A stretch of DNA of 64,000 nt from Hyphomicrobium_A sp963782555 (GCA_963782555.1 CAWAKB010000005.1:682001-746000); one strand, 5' to 3'. Positions 44,441 to 54,624 are shown, counted from the stretch's first letter. Notes: generated from the letters alone by a model not told the origin. Translations and numbers: made by a program.

Positions 44441-46143
44441 TTACGCGTGGTACGACCAGGCGGCGGTCGCTTCGCTATAGGGCTCGACCGGTGTGGCGGC
44501 AGCGCGGTCCGTCTTGACGTCGATGACGCAGGCCTTTTTTGCCGCGAGCGCACGCTCCAGCGCCGGGACAAGCTCGTCGGGCCGGCGCACGGTCATTCCA
44601 TCGCAGCCGAGCGACCGGGCAAAGCCCGCCCAGTCCTGATCGGGGGCCTCGGTCAGATGCGACGGCACGGGTCCGAGCGTGCGCATACGCAGCCACACGT
44701 TTCCAAGGGCAGCATTGTTGCTGACGATGACGATGATCGGCAGACCGAAGCGCGCCGCCGACTGCACCTCGATCCCGTGCATGCGCATGCAGCCATCACC
44801 TGTGAAGACCACGACGGGCGCGTCGGGCCGAGCTGCCTTGGCACCGATGCCGGCGGGGATACCCCACCCCATCGGACCCAGCCCGGACGCGGTGAGAAAC
44901 TCGCGCGGTCCGTAGCTGTCCCAGTAGTGTACGGCGAAGGCCCGGTGGGCGCCGCTGTCGACGATGGCTATGGTCTCGCGCGGGAGGGTCTTGCGGCAAT
45001 CGGCGACCATGCGCGCGGGATGGATCGGCATCGCCCCGCTCGCTGTGTTTACGATGTCGTAGTAGCGGGGGAGCGCGCGTATGCCGGCCACCCAGTCGCG
45101 GCGTGCTGCCATGCCATCGCGCAACGGCTTTGCCACATCGTCAGACGCCTGCAGCAACCAGCGCGCAAAAGCACCCCCGTGGCCGCCAACGAACGTCTCG
45201 TGTGCGACGTGGCAGCCGACTTGGACGGCCGAAATGTTGACGGAGAGAACGCCGAGCTTCGGAGCGAGTTGTCCCGACCAGTGCATGGAGTCGCGCACGT
45301 TGAGGGTGGCGCCCAGCACGATCAGAAGGTCCAGCGGCTCCTTGAGGAATGCCTGCGTCGCATGCCGGGTGCCGGCGTAGCCGAAGACGCCCAGCGAGAG
45401 CTCGTGATCCTCGGGGAAAATCCCCTTGGCGTGCTCGGTCGTGGCGACAGGGAGCTGGAATCGCTCCGCGGCGGCCAAGAGATCGGCGGCGCAGTCGTCC
45501 GCAATCATGCCGCCGCCGACGAGCAGCCCCACCCGCGGAGCGCTTCCGGCACTCTTGAGCATTTTCCAAAGGTCTGCCGCCGCCTCGCCATCGAGCGGGC
45601 GCGAGCGCAGGAGATCCTCGGCAAGTGGCTTCACCGGCGCATCGAACTCACCGGTTTGGATGTCGCGGGCGACGCTCAGATGCACGGGCGTTCGCCGGCC
45701 GTCCAGCATGCGTTTGATCGCGCCGCGCAGTTTGTGACCGAGCAGGCGGACATGCGGAACGCTGTAGGATTCGGCGGTGACCGGCGCCACGATCAGGCTG
45801 TCGTCGAAGGTCCCGGCGGTCGCGTCCTGAAAGAGCCCCATGCCTTGCATGTCGTTGGCAACCTCTCCCGAGAGCGCCAGCACGGGCGACTGGTCGGTGA
45901 GCGCGGCAGAGAGCGCGGTCACGGTGTTGGTCAGGCCAGGTCCGCCGATGCACAGGCACGCTCCGAACTTTCCGCTCGCCCGCGCATAGCCGTCGGCCAT
46001 GTAGGCTGCCCCGCCCTCCTGCGCGGCCACGATGGGCGGCCGAGAGCCGGGAGAAACGGGTCGATCAAACCGCCCGGCACCAGGAATACGTGGTCGATAC
46101 CGTCGGCCACCAGCGTCCGGAGGATGAAATCGGTGCCAAGCAT
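44441..46143 (-). pseudogene. ThDP-dependent decarboxylase/acetolactate-synthase-like enzyme, interrupted by a one-base frameshift
   Basis: Together the two frames encode about 567 residues. N-terminus MLGTDFILRTLVADGIDHVFLVPGG reads to about 46036, where the frame is lost; one additional base in the G3 run at 46034-46036 restores ALGRPIVAAQEGGAAYMADGYARASG with the catalytic Glu. The central domain is FAD/DHS-like, and the ThDP site GDGCMRMHG ... NNAALGN is intact. The subgroup (acetolactate synthase, benzoylformate or sulfopyruvate decarboxylase) cannot be decided. Coupled to the CMD-like gene. As with the other frameshifts, the rest is well preserved. Confidence 0.82.
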
Positions 46144-46319
46144 GTCTAACCCGCTCAAATCGGGCGAGAAGCCGTAGCTATCGCCAAGTGGCGATGTTAG
46201 CCGCCGACACCTTAACGATCGCCTTTTTCCTGTGCCCTGTCCAACTCCCCTCCGGTTTGCCGCGGACTGGTCAGAAATTCGCCGCTCGGCTAGCGTCTAA
46301 TTCTGCGATGGAGGGGGGA

Positions 46320-47909
46320 ATGATTCGCTCGCATGTCTTGAAGCTCGTCATTGTCCTGGCGGTGTCCTCGCCGGCGATGGCGAAGCCGCGCCCCGCCGAG
46401 GATGGGTCTACGGTGACCGACCCGGTCCTTTCGGCGCCGGCAACGAACCTTCCTGCCACGCAATCGGAGGACCCGGTCAAAGCCGACATTGCCCGCAAGC
46501 TTGCGGCGCTACCTGCCGAGGGCTCGGCCCAAGAGATCCAAGAGCGCTCCGTGCTGATCGGCTTCTACGAAAAGCGCGACAATGCACCGTTGTGGGTGTC
46601 GGAGACGGGCCTGACGCCGAAGGCCGCTGCGATTGTACGCGAGATTAAGAACGCCGGAGACTGGGGTCTCGATCCGAGCGCATTCACGCTCCCAGAGCTT
46701 CCATCTGACGCTCAAGCTCTCTCCAGCCTCGAGCCCGGCGCCATCGCGGACGCGGAGGTGGCGCTCGACGTTGCCATTCTGAAATATGCGCGCTACGCCC
46801 GCGGCGGGCGCATCATCGATCCGACAGTTCTTCTCAACTCCGAGCTCGACCGCAAGCCGCAGCTCATCGACCCAGAGATCGTGATAAACGGCGTTGCTGC
46901 TGCAGATGAGCCCGACGCCTATCTTCGTGGCCTCAATCCCAAGCAGCCCCAGTTTGAGAAGCTGCGCCAAGCCTATCTCGCCGCGCGCAAGAAGCCGATT
47001 GCCCAGAAGATTCTCGCCAACATGGAAGAGTGGCGCTGGATGCCCGACGACTTGGGGGAGGTGCATTTCATCGCCAACATCCCCGAGTTCATGGTGCACC
47101 TCTACAAGGACGGCAAGGTCATCCACTCCGCGCGCATCGTCGTCGGCGAAGTCGGCAAGCAAACGACGGTCTTCACCCGCAACCTCAAATCGATCGTCTT
47201 CAAGCCCTTATGGCGGGTCCCTAAATCGATCAAGGTACGCGAGCTATTGCCCAATCTGCGTCGCGGCGGCAGCATGTTCCGCCAGTACGATCTCGAGTTG
47301 CAGACCAAGGACGGGCAGCCGCTCGACTATCGCAAAATCGATTGGAATACCGCGGATATCCGCGACTACGAGGTCGTGCAGCCGCCCGGGCCTAAGAACG
47401 TGGAGGGCGTCGTCAAGTTCACCTTCCCGAGCCAGCACACGATCTTCATGCACGACACCGTCGACAAGTGGATGTTCAAGCAGAAAGTGCGCACGCTGAG
47501 CCACGGCTGCATGCGCCTGCAAAATCCCATGCGCATGGCCGAGCTGGTGCTGGCTGAGGACAAGGGGTGGGATGCCGCCCACGTCGAGGAGGTGCTGCGC
47601 ACCGGCCCACCCAACAACGAGATCATGATCGACCACAAGATCCCGGTACACCTCGTCTACTTCACGGCGTGGGTGGACGACAAAGACATGCTTCGCACCT
47701 ACCGCGACATCTATGGGCACGAGAAACGCATTACGCAGGCGCTCCAAGGCAAATGGGATCAGATCGACGTGGGGCGCAATCATTTGGCGCCCGTCGAGCC
47801 AGTGGAGCCCAGCTCGCTTTCAGGATCCTCGCCAAGCGCCTCTTCTCGCCCCCGCAAGGCACAGACGATCGTTGATATGGTAGGGAACGCGCTGGGCGGC
47901 GGTTTCTGA
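46320..47909 (+). CDS. L,D-transpeptidase, YcbB/LdtD-like
   Basis: Forms 3-3 peptide crosslinks in peptidoglycan or links it to other partners. 529 residues from ATG 46320, chosen because GGAGG sits 5 bases upstream and a signal peptide (LKLVIVLAVSSPAMAKPRP) follows directly; open frame extends further to 46188 but without such support. After a scaffold domain (VLIGFYEKRDNAPLWVSETGL ...), the YkuD domain has the catalytic Cys C397 in SHGCMRLQNP, with HTIFMHDT before it. The C-terminal 60 residues are disordered and Ser/Pro-rich. Divergent from the ThDP enzyme gene. Confidence 0.92.
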   Translation: MIRSHVLKLVIVLAVSSPAMAKPRPAEDGSTVTDPVLSAPATNLPATQSEDPVKADIARKLAALPAEGSAQEIQERSVLIGFYEKRDNAPLWVSETGLTPKAAAIVREIKNAGDWGLDPSAFTLPELPSDAQALSSLEPGAIADAEVALDVAILKYARYARGGRIIDPTVLLNSELDRKPQLIDPEIVINGVAAADEPDAYLRGLNPKQPQFEKLRQAYLAARKKPIAQKILANMEEWRWMPDDLGEVHFIANIPEFMVHLYKDGKVIHSARIVVGEVGKQTTVFTRNLKSIVFKPLWRVPKSIKVRELLPNLRRGGSMFRQYDLELQTKDGQPLDYRKIDWNTADIRDYEVVQPPGPKNVEGVVKFTFPSQHTIFMHDTVDKWMFKQKVRTLSHGCMRLQNPMRMAELVLAEDKGWDAAHVEEVLRTGPPNNEIMIDHKIPVHLVYFTAWVDDKDMLRTYRDIYGHEKRITQALQGKWDQIDVGRNHLAPVEPVEPSSLSGSSPSASSRPRKAQTIVDMVGNALGGGF

Positions 47910-48003
47910 CCACCCAACGGACGAATCGGCTCCGCACACAATTTATCTGTTTGCATGCGGACTGCGGCCTTGAACGTCACCGCCCCGGCCGATAGCCAAC
48001 ACT

Positions 48004-51000
48004 ATGAGAGCGCTACGAATCACCGCCTTGAGCCGGGGCGCATGCCTGCTCGCTGCCACCCTGCTCCTCGCCCATCCCGCGCTTGCCGACGATCCCTCGT
48101 CCTCGGCAATTGATGCAGCCGCGATCACGACCACTCCGACGCTGACGGCAGCCTCGATCAAATCCAAGATCGGCGAGATCGAGGCGCGCAAGGACATCGC
48201 GCCGGCCATACGCGATCAGTCGCTCGCCCTCTATCGCGATGCGCTCAGTCAGCTCGATGCCGCGGAAGCGAGCAGCGCGGCTGCCGCCAAATTCCAGGAG
48301 GCGATACAGTCCTCGCCCAAGCACACGGCCGAGCTCAAAGAGCAACTTTCGGCTGTCCTGGCCCCGCCAAAGACAACGGGGGCCGCGCCAAAAAAGCAGG
48401 TCAACCAGCTCGCGCTCGCCGATATCGAGCAGCGGCTCGACACGACGCAAGCCGATATCGCAACCGTCAGGACCGAGCTCGGTGAGCTCGATGCGACGCT
48501 GCGGACGATGGCCGCGCGCCCAACCGCAGCCCGCGAAGAGCAATCGGTCGAGAAGCAGCAACTCGATGCGCTGGCGTCTGCACGGCCGACGGGCAACCTC
48601 GACGAGGATCCGGCCATCACTGAGGCGCGCCGGGCCTCGATGGCGGCCGAGCGTCTGGCGCGCGCCGCCAAGATCAATCTTCTCGAGCAGGAGGTGATCA
48701 GCCTTCCCGCACGCCAGGCACTCACGACCGCGCGCCGCGACCTTGCCGCCGCCAAGCTCGGTCGGCTGGAGCAGCAGGTTCCCGTGCTCGAGGCGCGCAT
48801 CAACGAGCTGCGCCAGAGCGACGCGCTGCGCAAGCAAGCTCAAGCCGAGCAGGTCACGCGCCAGCTTTCCGGCCAGTCTCCCCTGCTTGAGGACTACGCC
48901 AAGGCCACCGCCTTGTTGCGGCAAAAGCAGATCGATATGGCGCGGGCAACGGAGGAGGATCAGGCGGCGCAGACGGCGATCAACGCCGAGATAGCCCGCA
49001 CGCGTGAGAGCACGGCGGCGGCGCAGCAGATCCTGGAGATCGGCAGCGTAGGAGAGGAGCTGGGCGAGTTCCTGCGCGAAATGCGGTCGCAGCTTCCGCC
49101 CGTCGGTTCGCTGCGCGAAGGGATCCACGAGCGCGACGAGGCCATCGTCGACGCGCGCCTGCAGCGCCTCAACGTGGATAAGACGCGGCGCATACTGGCG
49201 GACCCGCAGCGCGCGGCCGAGCACTTGCTGGAGCAGACCGCGCTCGGGACGCGTGCCGAGCTGCAGCCCACGTTGCAAAAGCTCGTCGCGGAACGTGCCG
49301 ACGCCCTTGCGCGCCTGAGCGAGGCCTATACGCGTCGCATCGATGATCTGGCAAAAATCAACGCCTCCGAGCGTGAGCTTTTGAGCCAGACCAAGCAACT
49401 GGAGTCGCTCCTGAACGACCGGCTCTTATGGTTGCCGAGCTCGGCACCTTTGGGATTTGCGTGGCTTGAGCAGGTCCGGGCGAGCTTCGCCTGGCTGACG
49501 TCCGGCGAAAGCTGGCGAAGCGTGTGGAATACGTTTGCCCGTCGTCTTGAAACGCTCCCGCTTCCGAGCCTCGCCATTTTTGCCGCCTTCGCCGTCTTGT
49601 GGGGCTTCAGGCGGCGCCTGCGGGCGCGGCTCGATGGCATTGCGGTCGCCGTCGGCCGACCCATGAGCGACGGCTACTTGCTCACTCCCCGCGCGCTCGT
49701 GATCACGGGGCTCATTTCGCTGCACTGGCCTCTTCTCTTCGGCTACGTGGGATGGCTATTAAAGACGGCCCCCGATGCCTCGGAGTTTACCGGCAGCGTC
49801 GGCAACGGATTGCTCGGCGCATCGTCCGTCATCCTGCTTTTGCGCTTTCTCCAGCTCCTCTGCCTCGAGCGCGGGCTGTTCAGCGCGCATTTCGAGTGGA
49901 GCGCACGCGCCTGTCAGCTCTTGGCCCGCAACCTCGTGTGGCTCGTCCTGGTGGCGGCGCCCGTCACCTTTCTGCTCGGCATGATCGAGGTCAATAAGTC
50001 GCAAGTCTACCGCGACGGCTTGGGTCGGCTCGCGTTCCTTGCCGGCTCGATTGCCATCGCCGTGTTCGCCATGCGCACGCTCAGCCCGCGCCGAGGCATC
50101 TTTGCCGAGCTGCTCTCACGCGACGGTGCACTGTGGCTCGTGCGCAGCCTCTGGTATCCGCTGGCATGGGCCGCACCCTTGGCGCTCGCCGCGCTGGCCG
50201 TCTCCGGCTACTACGACAGCGCCTCTCTGTTGCAGACGGTCTTCTTGGAGACCGTCGCCATCGGCATTCTCGCGCTCATTGCGTATGGCGTCGCCATGCG
50301 TCAGCTGCTTGTCGCGCGCCGCCGCCTCGAGATGCAGCACGCCTACGAGCGGCGCGAGAAGGCGCGCGCAGCGGCGGCGGCGCGTGAGGCCGCCGAGGCC
50401 ACCGGCGATGCGACCCCGCAGATGAGCGATATCCTCGAAGTCGACGTCGCCTCCATCAGCCTGCAGACGCGGACCCTACTTCGCATGCTGACATTGGTCG
50501 GTCTCGCCATTGCCCTTTGGCTGGTGTGGCGCCCGCTGCTGCCGGCGCTCGGCGTCCTCGATAATGTCGCCCTGTGGACGCAGACGATTGCCACCGACGC
50601 CGGCACCCGGATCGTACCGGTGACGCTCTCCAACCTGTTGCTCGCGCTAGCGATTGCGGCAATGACGTTTGTTGCTTCCCACAACCTGCCGGGGCTCTTG
50701 GAGATCCTGCTTTTACAGCGGCTCTCGATCGAGCCCGGCACGCGCTACGCCGTCACTGCCATCAGCCGCTACTGCATCGTTGCCGTAGGACTGCTCATCG
50801 CCTTCAACCGCGTCGGGGCCGATTGGTCACAGTTGCAATGGATCGTTGCTGCGCTTGGCGTCGGCGTGGGGTTCGGGCTGCAGGAGATCGTGGCCAACTT
50901 CGTCTCAGGCCTCATCATCCTCTTTGAGCGGCCGGTACGTGTTGGCGACACGGTGACCATCGGCGACCTGAGCGGCACCGTCTCGCGCATTCAGATCCGC

Positions 51001-51462
51001 GCCACCAGCATCACCGACTGGGACAACCGCGAGACGCTGGTTCCCAACAAGGCGCTGATTACCGACAAGGTCATGAACTGGACGCTCTCAGACCCGGTGA
51101 CCAGGCTCTTGGTGCCGGTCGGCATTGCCTACGGCTCAGATACCCTGGTCGCCCAGGAGATCATGCTCGATGCCGTGAAGGCCAATCCATTGGTAATGAC
51201 CCAGCCGCCGCCGACGGTGTTCTTCCTCGGCTTCGGCGACAGTGCGCTCAACTACGAGATCCGTGCCTTTGTCGCCCAACCGGCTCATCGCCTAGTGGTG
51301 CTACACGAGTTGCACGTCGCAATCGAGCGCGCCTTGCGCGAGCACCACATCCAGATCCCGTTCCCGCAACGCGATCTGCATCTGAAATTCGAGGAGGTCG
51401 CGGATGCGGCGCAAGCGGCGGGCGTCAAGGCGCTGCGCCAGAAGCTCAAGGAGGCGGGCTAG
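48004..51462 (+). CDS. MscK/KefA-type large mechanosensitive channel
   Basis: 1152 residues, about the size of E. coli MscK. Signal peptide ends HPALADD; next come some 450 residues of periplasmic coiled coil (many ERLARAAKINLLEQEV-like heptads), then about eleven membrane segments. The MscS pore and beta domain follow: QWIVAALGVGVGFGLQEIVANFVSGLIILFERPVRVGDTVTIGDLSG, with the usual Gly/Ala-rich pore helix. The cytosolic alpha/beta domain ends DLHLKFEEVADAAQAAGVKALRQKLKEAG. It opens on hypo-osmotic shock by family. Immediately upstream lies the transpeptidase gene, another envelope function. Confidence 0.92.
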   Translation: MRALRITALSRGACLLAATLLLAHPALADDPSSSAIDAAAITTTPTLTAASIKSKIGEIEARKDIAPAIRDQSLALYRDALSQLDAAEASSAAAAKFQEAIQSSPKHTAELKEQLSAVLAPPKTTGAAPKKQVNQLALADIEQRLDTTQADIATVRTELGELDATLRTMAARPTAAREEQSVEKQQLDALASARPTGNLDEDPAITEARRASMAAERLARAAKINLLEQEVISLPARQALTTARRDLAAAKLGRLEQQVPVLEARINELRQSDALRKQAQAEQVTRQLSGQSPLLEDYAKATALLRQKQIDMARATEEDQAAQTAINAEIARTRESTAAAQQILEIGSVGEELGEFLREMRSQLPPVGSLREGIHERDEAIVDARLQRLNVDKTRRILADPQRAAEHLLEQTALGTRAELQPTLQKLVAERADALARLSEAYTRRIDDLAKINASERELLSQTKQLESLLNDRLLWLPSSAPLGFAWLEQVRASFAWLTSGESWRSVWNTFARRLETLPLPSLAIFAAFAVLWGFRRRLRARLDGIAVAVGRPMSDGYLLTPRALVITGLISLHWPLLFGYVGWLLKTAPDASEFTGSVGNGLLGASSVILLLRFLQLLCLERGLFSAHFEWSARACQLLARNLVWLVLVAAPVTFLLGMIEVNKSQVYRDGLGRLAFLAGSIAIAVFAMRTLSPRRGIFAELLSRDGALWLVRSLWYPLAWAAPLALAALAVSGYYDSASLLQTVFLETVAIGILALIAYGVAMRQLLVARRRLEMQHAYERREKARAAAAAREAAEATGDATPQMSDILEVDVASISLQTRTLLRMLTLVGLAIALWLVWRPLLPALGVLDNVALWTQTIATDAGTRIVPVTLSNLLLALAIAAMTFVASHNLPGLLEILLLQRLSIEPGTRYAVTAISRYCIVAVGLLIAFNRVGADWSQLQWIVAALGVGVGFGLQEIVANFVSGLIILFERPVRVGDTVTIGDLSGTVSRIQIRATSITDWDNRETLVPNKALITDKVMNWTLSDPVTRLLVPVGIAYGSDTLVAQEIMLDAVKANPLVMTQPPPTVFFLGFGDSALNYEIRAFVAQPAHRLVVLHELHVAIERALREHHIQIPFPQRDLHLKFEEVADAAQAAGVKALRQKLKEAG

Positions 51463-51568
51463 CGGCACGCCGCGCTGATGCAGGGCCTTCGGATTGCTGG
51501 TCTCCAGCATTTCTTAGCAATTTTGCGCTAGCTTTACGCAAAATCAAAAAGAACAATGGGAGACGTCC

Positions 51569-52012
51569 ATGTTTGAGAGTCTCGTCAACCAATTCGATAC
51601 GATGGCGCTCGGCGAGGAGCTGTACACGTTCTGCTTCACGGCCTTTATGGTCGGCGGTGCATTCTGCTGCGGCGTGCGCTGCATGAGGCCAGAGGTGCAA
51701 GCGGCAGAGAGGCCTACTGAGGCCGCGCGCCAGCTCAAAGCCAAACGAAAACGGGCGAAGACGCCGCGGCACGCTGACAGTGCGCGCCCTAGTGCTAAGC
51801 CGCCGCCGCGACGTCCGCGCCGCCCCCTCGCCTCAAATCCGGAGGCACGGCTTCTTCGCGCAACGCAGCGATCGCTTCGGCAAGATCCATCACCTTTTGA
51901 CCGTCCGAGCCGAGACGGCGGATCGAGACCTTGCCTTCCTCCGCCTCACGCTTGCCGACGACCACGAGCACCGGCACCTTGGCCAGCGAGTGCTCACGCA
52001 CCTTGTAATTGA
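51569..52012 (+). CDS. Possible small membrane protein whose tail overlaps thrS
   Basis: Up to 147 residues. Start MFESLVNQFDTMALGEELYTFCFTAFMVGGAFCCGVRCM reads as a short hydrophobic helix, after GGGAGACGTCC. The part beyond about 51795 lies antisense within thrS and is Arg/Pro-rich, the pattern of a shadow frame. Either the true protein is only the first 70 residues followed by non-conserved tail, or the whole is spurious. No family recognised. Confidence 0.4.
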   Translation: MFESLVNQFDTMALGEELYTFCFTAFMVGGAFCCGVRCMRPEVQAAERPTEAARQLKAKRKRAKTPRHADSARPSAKPPPRRPRRPLASNPEARLLRATQRSLRQDPSPFDRPSRDGGSRPCLPPPHACRRPRAPAPWPASAHAPCN

Positions 52013-53780
52013 TCTTCTCGTTTCTGAGATCGACCTCGGCGCGCAAGCCGGCCGCCTTCAGCTTCTCTAAGACCTCCAGCGCGTAGGTGTCGGCGTCCGA
52101 CACGATAGTCGCCACCACCGCCTGCACCGGCGCCAGCCAAAGCGGGAAATGGCCCGCGAAGTTCTCGATCAGCACGCCCGTGAAGCGCTCCAGCGAGCCG
52201 AAGATGGCGCGGTGGATCATCACCGGCGTCTTCTTCTCCGAATGCTCGTCAATGTAGAAGGCGCCGAGCCGCCCTGGAAGATTAAAGTCGACCTGCGTGG
52301 TCCCGCACTGCCAGTCGCGGCCGATGGCGTCCTTCAGGACATACTCGAACTTCGGGCCATAGAAGGCGCCCTCGCCGGGATTGATCGACGTCTTGATGCG
52401 GCCCATGCCGCGCTTCTCGATCTCTTCGAGGACCTTCTCCATCACGGCCTCGGCGTGGTCCCACTGCTCGTCCGAGCCCACGCGCTTCTCCGGCCGCGTC
52501 GACAGCTTCACGACGATGTCCTTGAAGCCGAAGTCCTCGTAGATCGAGAGCAGCAGGTCGTTGATCTCCAGGCACTGCTCCTCGAGCTGAGCCTCGGTGA
52601 TGAAGATGTGAGCGTCGTCCTGCGTGAAGTGGCGCACGCGCAAAAGCCCGTGCATGGCACCAGAGGGCTCGTAGCGGTGCACCTTGCCGAACTCGCCCAT
52701 CTTCAAGGGCAGATCGCGGTAGCTCTTGAGCCCGTGCTTGAAGATCTGCACATGGCCGGGGCAGTTCATGGGCTTGCAGCAGAAGATGCGCTCGTCGGGC
52801 AGCTCGGTGACGAACATCATGTCTCGGTAGTTCTCCCAATGCCCGGAAAGCTCCCAGAAGTGCTTCTCCATCATGTCGGGCGAGTTGACCTCGGTGTAGC
52901 CGGCCTTCTCCAGACGGCGGCGCATGTAGGCGATCAGAGTCTGGAACAGCGTCCAGCCGTTGGGGTGCCAAAATACGGAGCCTGGCGCCTCCTCCTGGAA
53001 ATGGAACAGATCCATCTCGCGGCCGAGCTTGCGGTGGTCGCGCTTTTCCGCCTCCTCCAGCCGGTGCAGGTAGGCGGCAAGCTCGGCCTCCGTCGCCCAG
53101 GCCGTGCCGTAGATGCGCTGGAGCATCGGCTTGTTGGCGTCGCCACGCCAATAGGCGCCGGCGATCTTCTGCAGCTTGAACGCCTTGCCGACCTGGCCCG
53201 TCGAGACCATGTGCGGGCCGCGGCAGAGATCGAGCCATTCGCCCTGCTTGTAGATTTTGACGTCCTCGCCCTCGGGGATGGCGTCGACGAGCTCGACCTT
53301 GAAGTTCTCGCCCCGCTCCCGGAAGAAGTCCTTCGCCTTTTTGCGGCTCCAGACCTCTTTGGTGAAGGGCGCGTTCTTGGCGATGATCTCGCCCATCCTC
53401 TTTTCGATCTTGGCGAGATCGTCGGGATGAAACGGCTCCTGCTTGGCGAAGTCGTAATAGAAGCCGTTCTCGATCACGGGCCCGATCGTCACCTGCACCT
53501 TCGGCCACAGCGACTGCACGGCCTCCGCCATGACGTGCGCGGCATCGTGCCGGATCATCTCCAGCGCTTCCGGATCGGTGCGCGAGACGAATTTGATCGT
53601 CGCATTATGCGTGATCGGGTCGGCGAGGTCGGCCAGCTTGCCGTCGAGGCTCATGGCGACCGTGCGCTTGGCGAGCGACCGCGAAATGGACTTGGCGACC
53701 GAGAGGCCCGAGGTGCCGCTCTCGACCTTGCGCGTGGCGCCGTCCGGAAATGTCAGGGTGATTTGGGCCGCGTCGGCCAT
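51795..53780 (-). CDS. thrS: Threonyl-tRNA synthetase
   Basis: Class II synthetase with editing. 661 residues: N-terminal TGS domain (ITLTFPDGATRKVESGTSGLSVAKSI), editing domain with zinc/water site HDAAHVMAEAVQ, catalytic core with motif 2 RYEPSGAMHGLLRVRHFTQDDAHIF, zinc-binding CKPMNCPGH and motif 3 near IHRAIFGSLERFTGVLIE, and the anticodon-binding C-terminal domain. Length is normal. Upstream of yidD on the same strand at 73 bases distance in the other order: yidD (53853) precedes it. Confidence 0.97.
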   Translation of the reverse strand: MADAAQITLTFPDGATRKVESGTSGLSVAKSISRSLAKRTVAMSLDGKLADLADPITHNATIKFVSRTDPEALEMIRHDAAHVMAEAVQSLWPKVQVTIGPVIENGFYYDFAKQEPFHPDDLAKIEKRMGEIIAKNAPFTKEVWSRKKAKDFFRERGENFKVELVDAIPEGEDVKIYKQGEWLDLCRGPHMVSTGQVGKAFKLQKIAGAYWRGDANKPMLQRIYGTAWATEAELAAYLHRLEEAEKRDHRKLGREMDLFHFQEEAPGSVFWHPNGWTLFQTLIAYMRRRLEKAGYTEVNSPDMMEKHFWELSGHWENYRDMMFVTELPDERIFCCKPMNCPGHVQIFKHGLKSYRDLPLKMGEFGKVHRYEPSGAMHGLLRVRHFTQDDAHIFITEAQLEEQCLEINDLLLSIYEDFGFKDIVVKLSTRPEKRVGSDEQWDHAEAVMEKVLEEIEKRGMGRIKTSINPGEGAFYGPKFEYVLKDAIGRDWQCGTTQVDFNLPGRLGAFYIDEHSEKKTPVMIHRAIFGSLERFTGVLIENFAGHFPLWLAPVQAVVATIVSDADTYALEVLEKLKAAGLRAEVDLRNEKINYKVREHSLAKVPVLVVVGKREAEEGKVSIRRLGSDGQKVMDLAEAIAALREEAVPPDLRRGGGADVAAAA

Positions 53781-53852
53781 GACCGTCTCCTCTCAATCGC
53801 TGCATACCAAGCAGGTAAGATGAGCCGTATATAAGCGCCGGCGCGCTGCCTG

Positions 53853-54143
53853 TCATCCCTCAGGTTGACGCAGTTTCCAGCGTCCGTAGCGCCAGGGGGC
53901 AAGGGGGTGATATTCGCCGCGGATGTCGGGCACCGGATCGTGCCCGCGCGAGCCCAAAGGATGGCAGCGCAAGAGGCGCGAGATGGTCAGCCAGAACCCG
54001 CGCCAGGCGCCGTTCCTGTCGATCGCCTCCAACGCATACTCCGAGCAGGTCGGCACATGCCGACAGCTCCAGCCGACATAAGGTTTCAGTGTCCAGCGAT
54101 AGACGTGGATCGGCGCCTTCAGCAGCGTGGCCCCGACGTTCAT
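53853..54143 (-). CDS. yidD: Membrane protein insertion efficiency factor YidD
   Basis: 96 residues. Pattern PIHVYRWTLKPYVGWSCRHVPTCSEYALEAIDRNGAWRGFWLTISRLLRCHPL is the YidD signature including the conserved Cys. It supports YidC-mediated insertion. Its ATG overlaps the cupin stop by four bases (ATGA), so it is translationally coupled to that gene. Confidence 0.93.
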   Translation of the reverse strand: MNVGATLLKAPIHVYRWTLKPYVGWSCRHVPTCSEYALEAIDRNGAWRGFWLTISRLLRCHPLGSRGHDPVPDIRGEYHPLAPWRYGRWKLRQPEG

Positions 54144-54604
54144 TCGTAAGGCTCGCCGGATTTGTGCAGGAACACGACCTTGCCGGACCGTTTAGTGAGG
54201 CGCAGGTCGATGTCGGGATACTCGGCGTCCTCGTCGGGGCTGCGGGTGCCGACCTCGAGATAGGTGGCCGGCCGCGTGCCTTTGTTGATGAGCTGGTGTC
54301 CGTTTGCCTCGCCGGCCGGAAAGGTTGCGGCCATGCCGGGCGTAAGCACCTCCTCGCCCGCATCCGTCACCAGCGTGAGGTTGCCCTCGAGCACGTAGAT
54401 GAACTCGTCCTCTTTCGCGTGCCAATGGCGGTGCGCAGACATGGCGCCCGGCTCCAGCGTCGTCAGGTTGACGCCGAACTGCGTGAGACCGCCAATGTTG
54501 CCGAGCGCCCGCTTGATGCGGCCTTGGAAGCCTTTCGCGAACTCGGCTGGATAGATGGTTCCGCGCCGGCCCTCCACCTTGGACGGATCCCTTATCACCG
54601 CCAT
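54140..54604 (-). CDS. Cupin-domain protein
   Basis: 154 residues with a single cupin barrel. Metal ligands probably H58, H60 (or H62) and Glu66 in SAHRHWHAKEDEFIYVLEG, with H103 in NGHQL. The rest shows strand pattern up to RPATYLEVGTRSPDEDAEYPD. No enzyme type is indicated by sequence; many such proteins act as sugar- or metal-binding sensors or dioxygenases. Operon: IscU-like (20 bases upstream), this gene, then yidD. Confidence 0.82.
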   Translation of the reverse strand: MAVIRDPSKVEGRRGTIYPAEFAKGFQGRIKRALGNIGGLTQFGVNLTTLEPGAMSAHRHWHAKEDEFIYVLEGNLTLVTDAGEEVLTPGMAATFPAGEANGHQLINKGTRPATYLEVGTRSPDEDAEYPDIDLRLTKRSGKVVFLHKSGEPYE

Positions 54605-54624
54605 GTCGTTCTCCCGGTCTTGGA

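Noticed and set aside
43811..46177. Plus-strand 788-codon open frame opposite the ThDP enzyme
   Set aside because: Considered because the ThDP gene is frameshifted, but the product has His/Arg/Gly-rich shadow composition, while the minus frames hold ThDP motifs.
52149..53834. Plus-strand 561-codon open frame opposite thrS
   Set aside because: Shadow of threonyl-tRNA synthetase.
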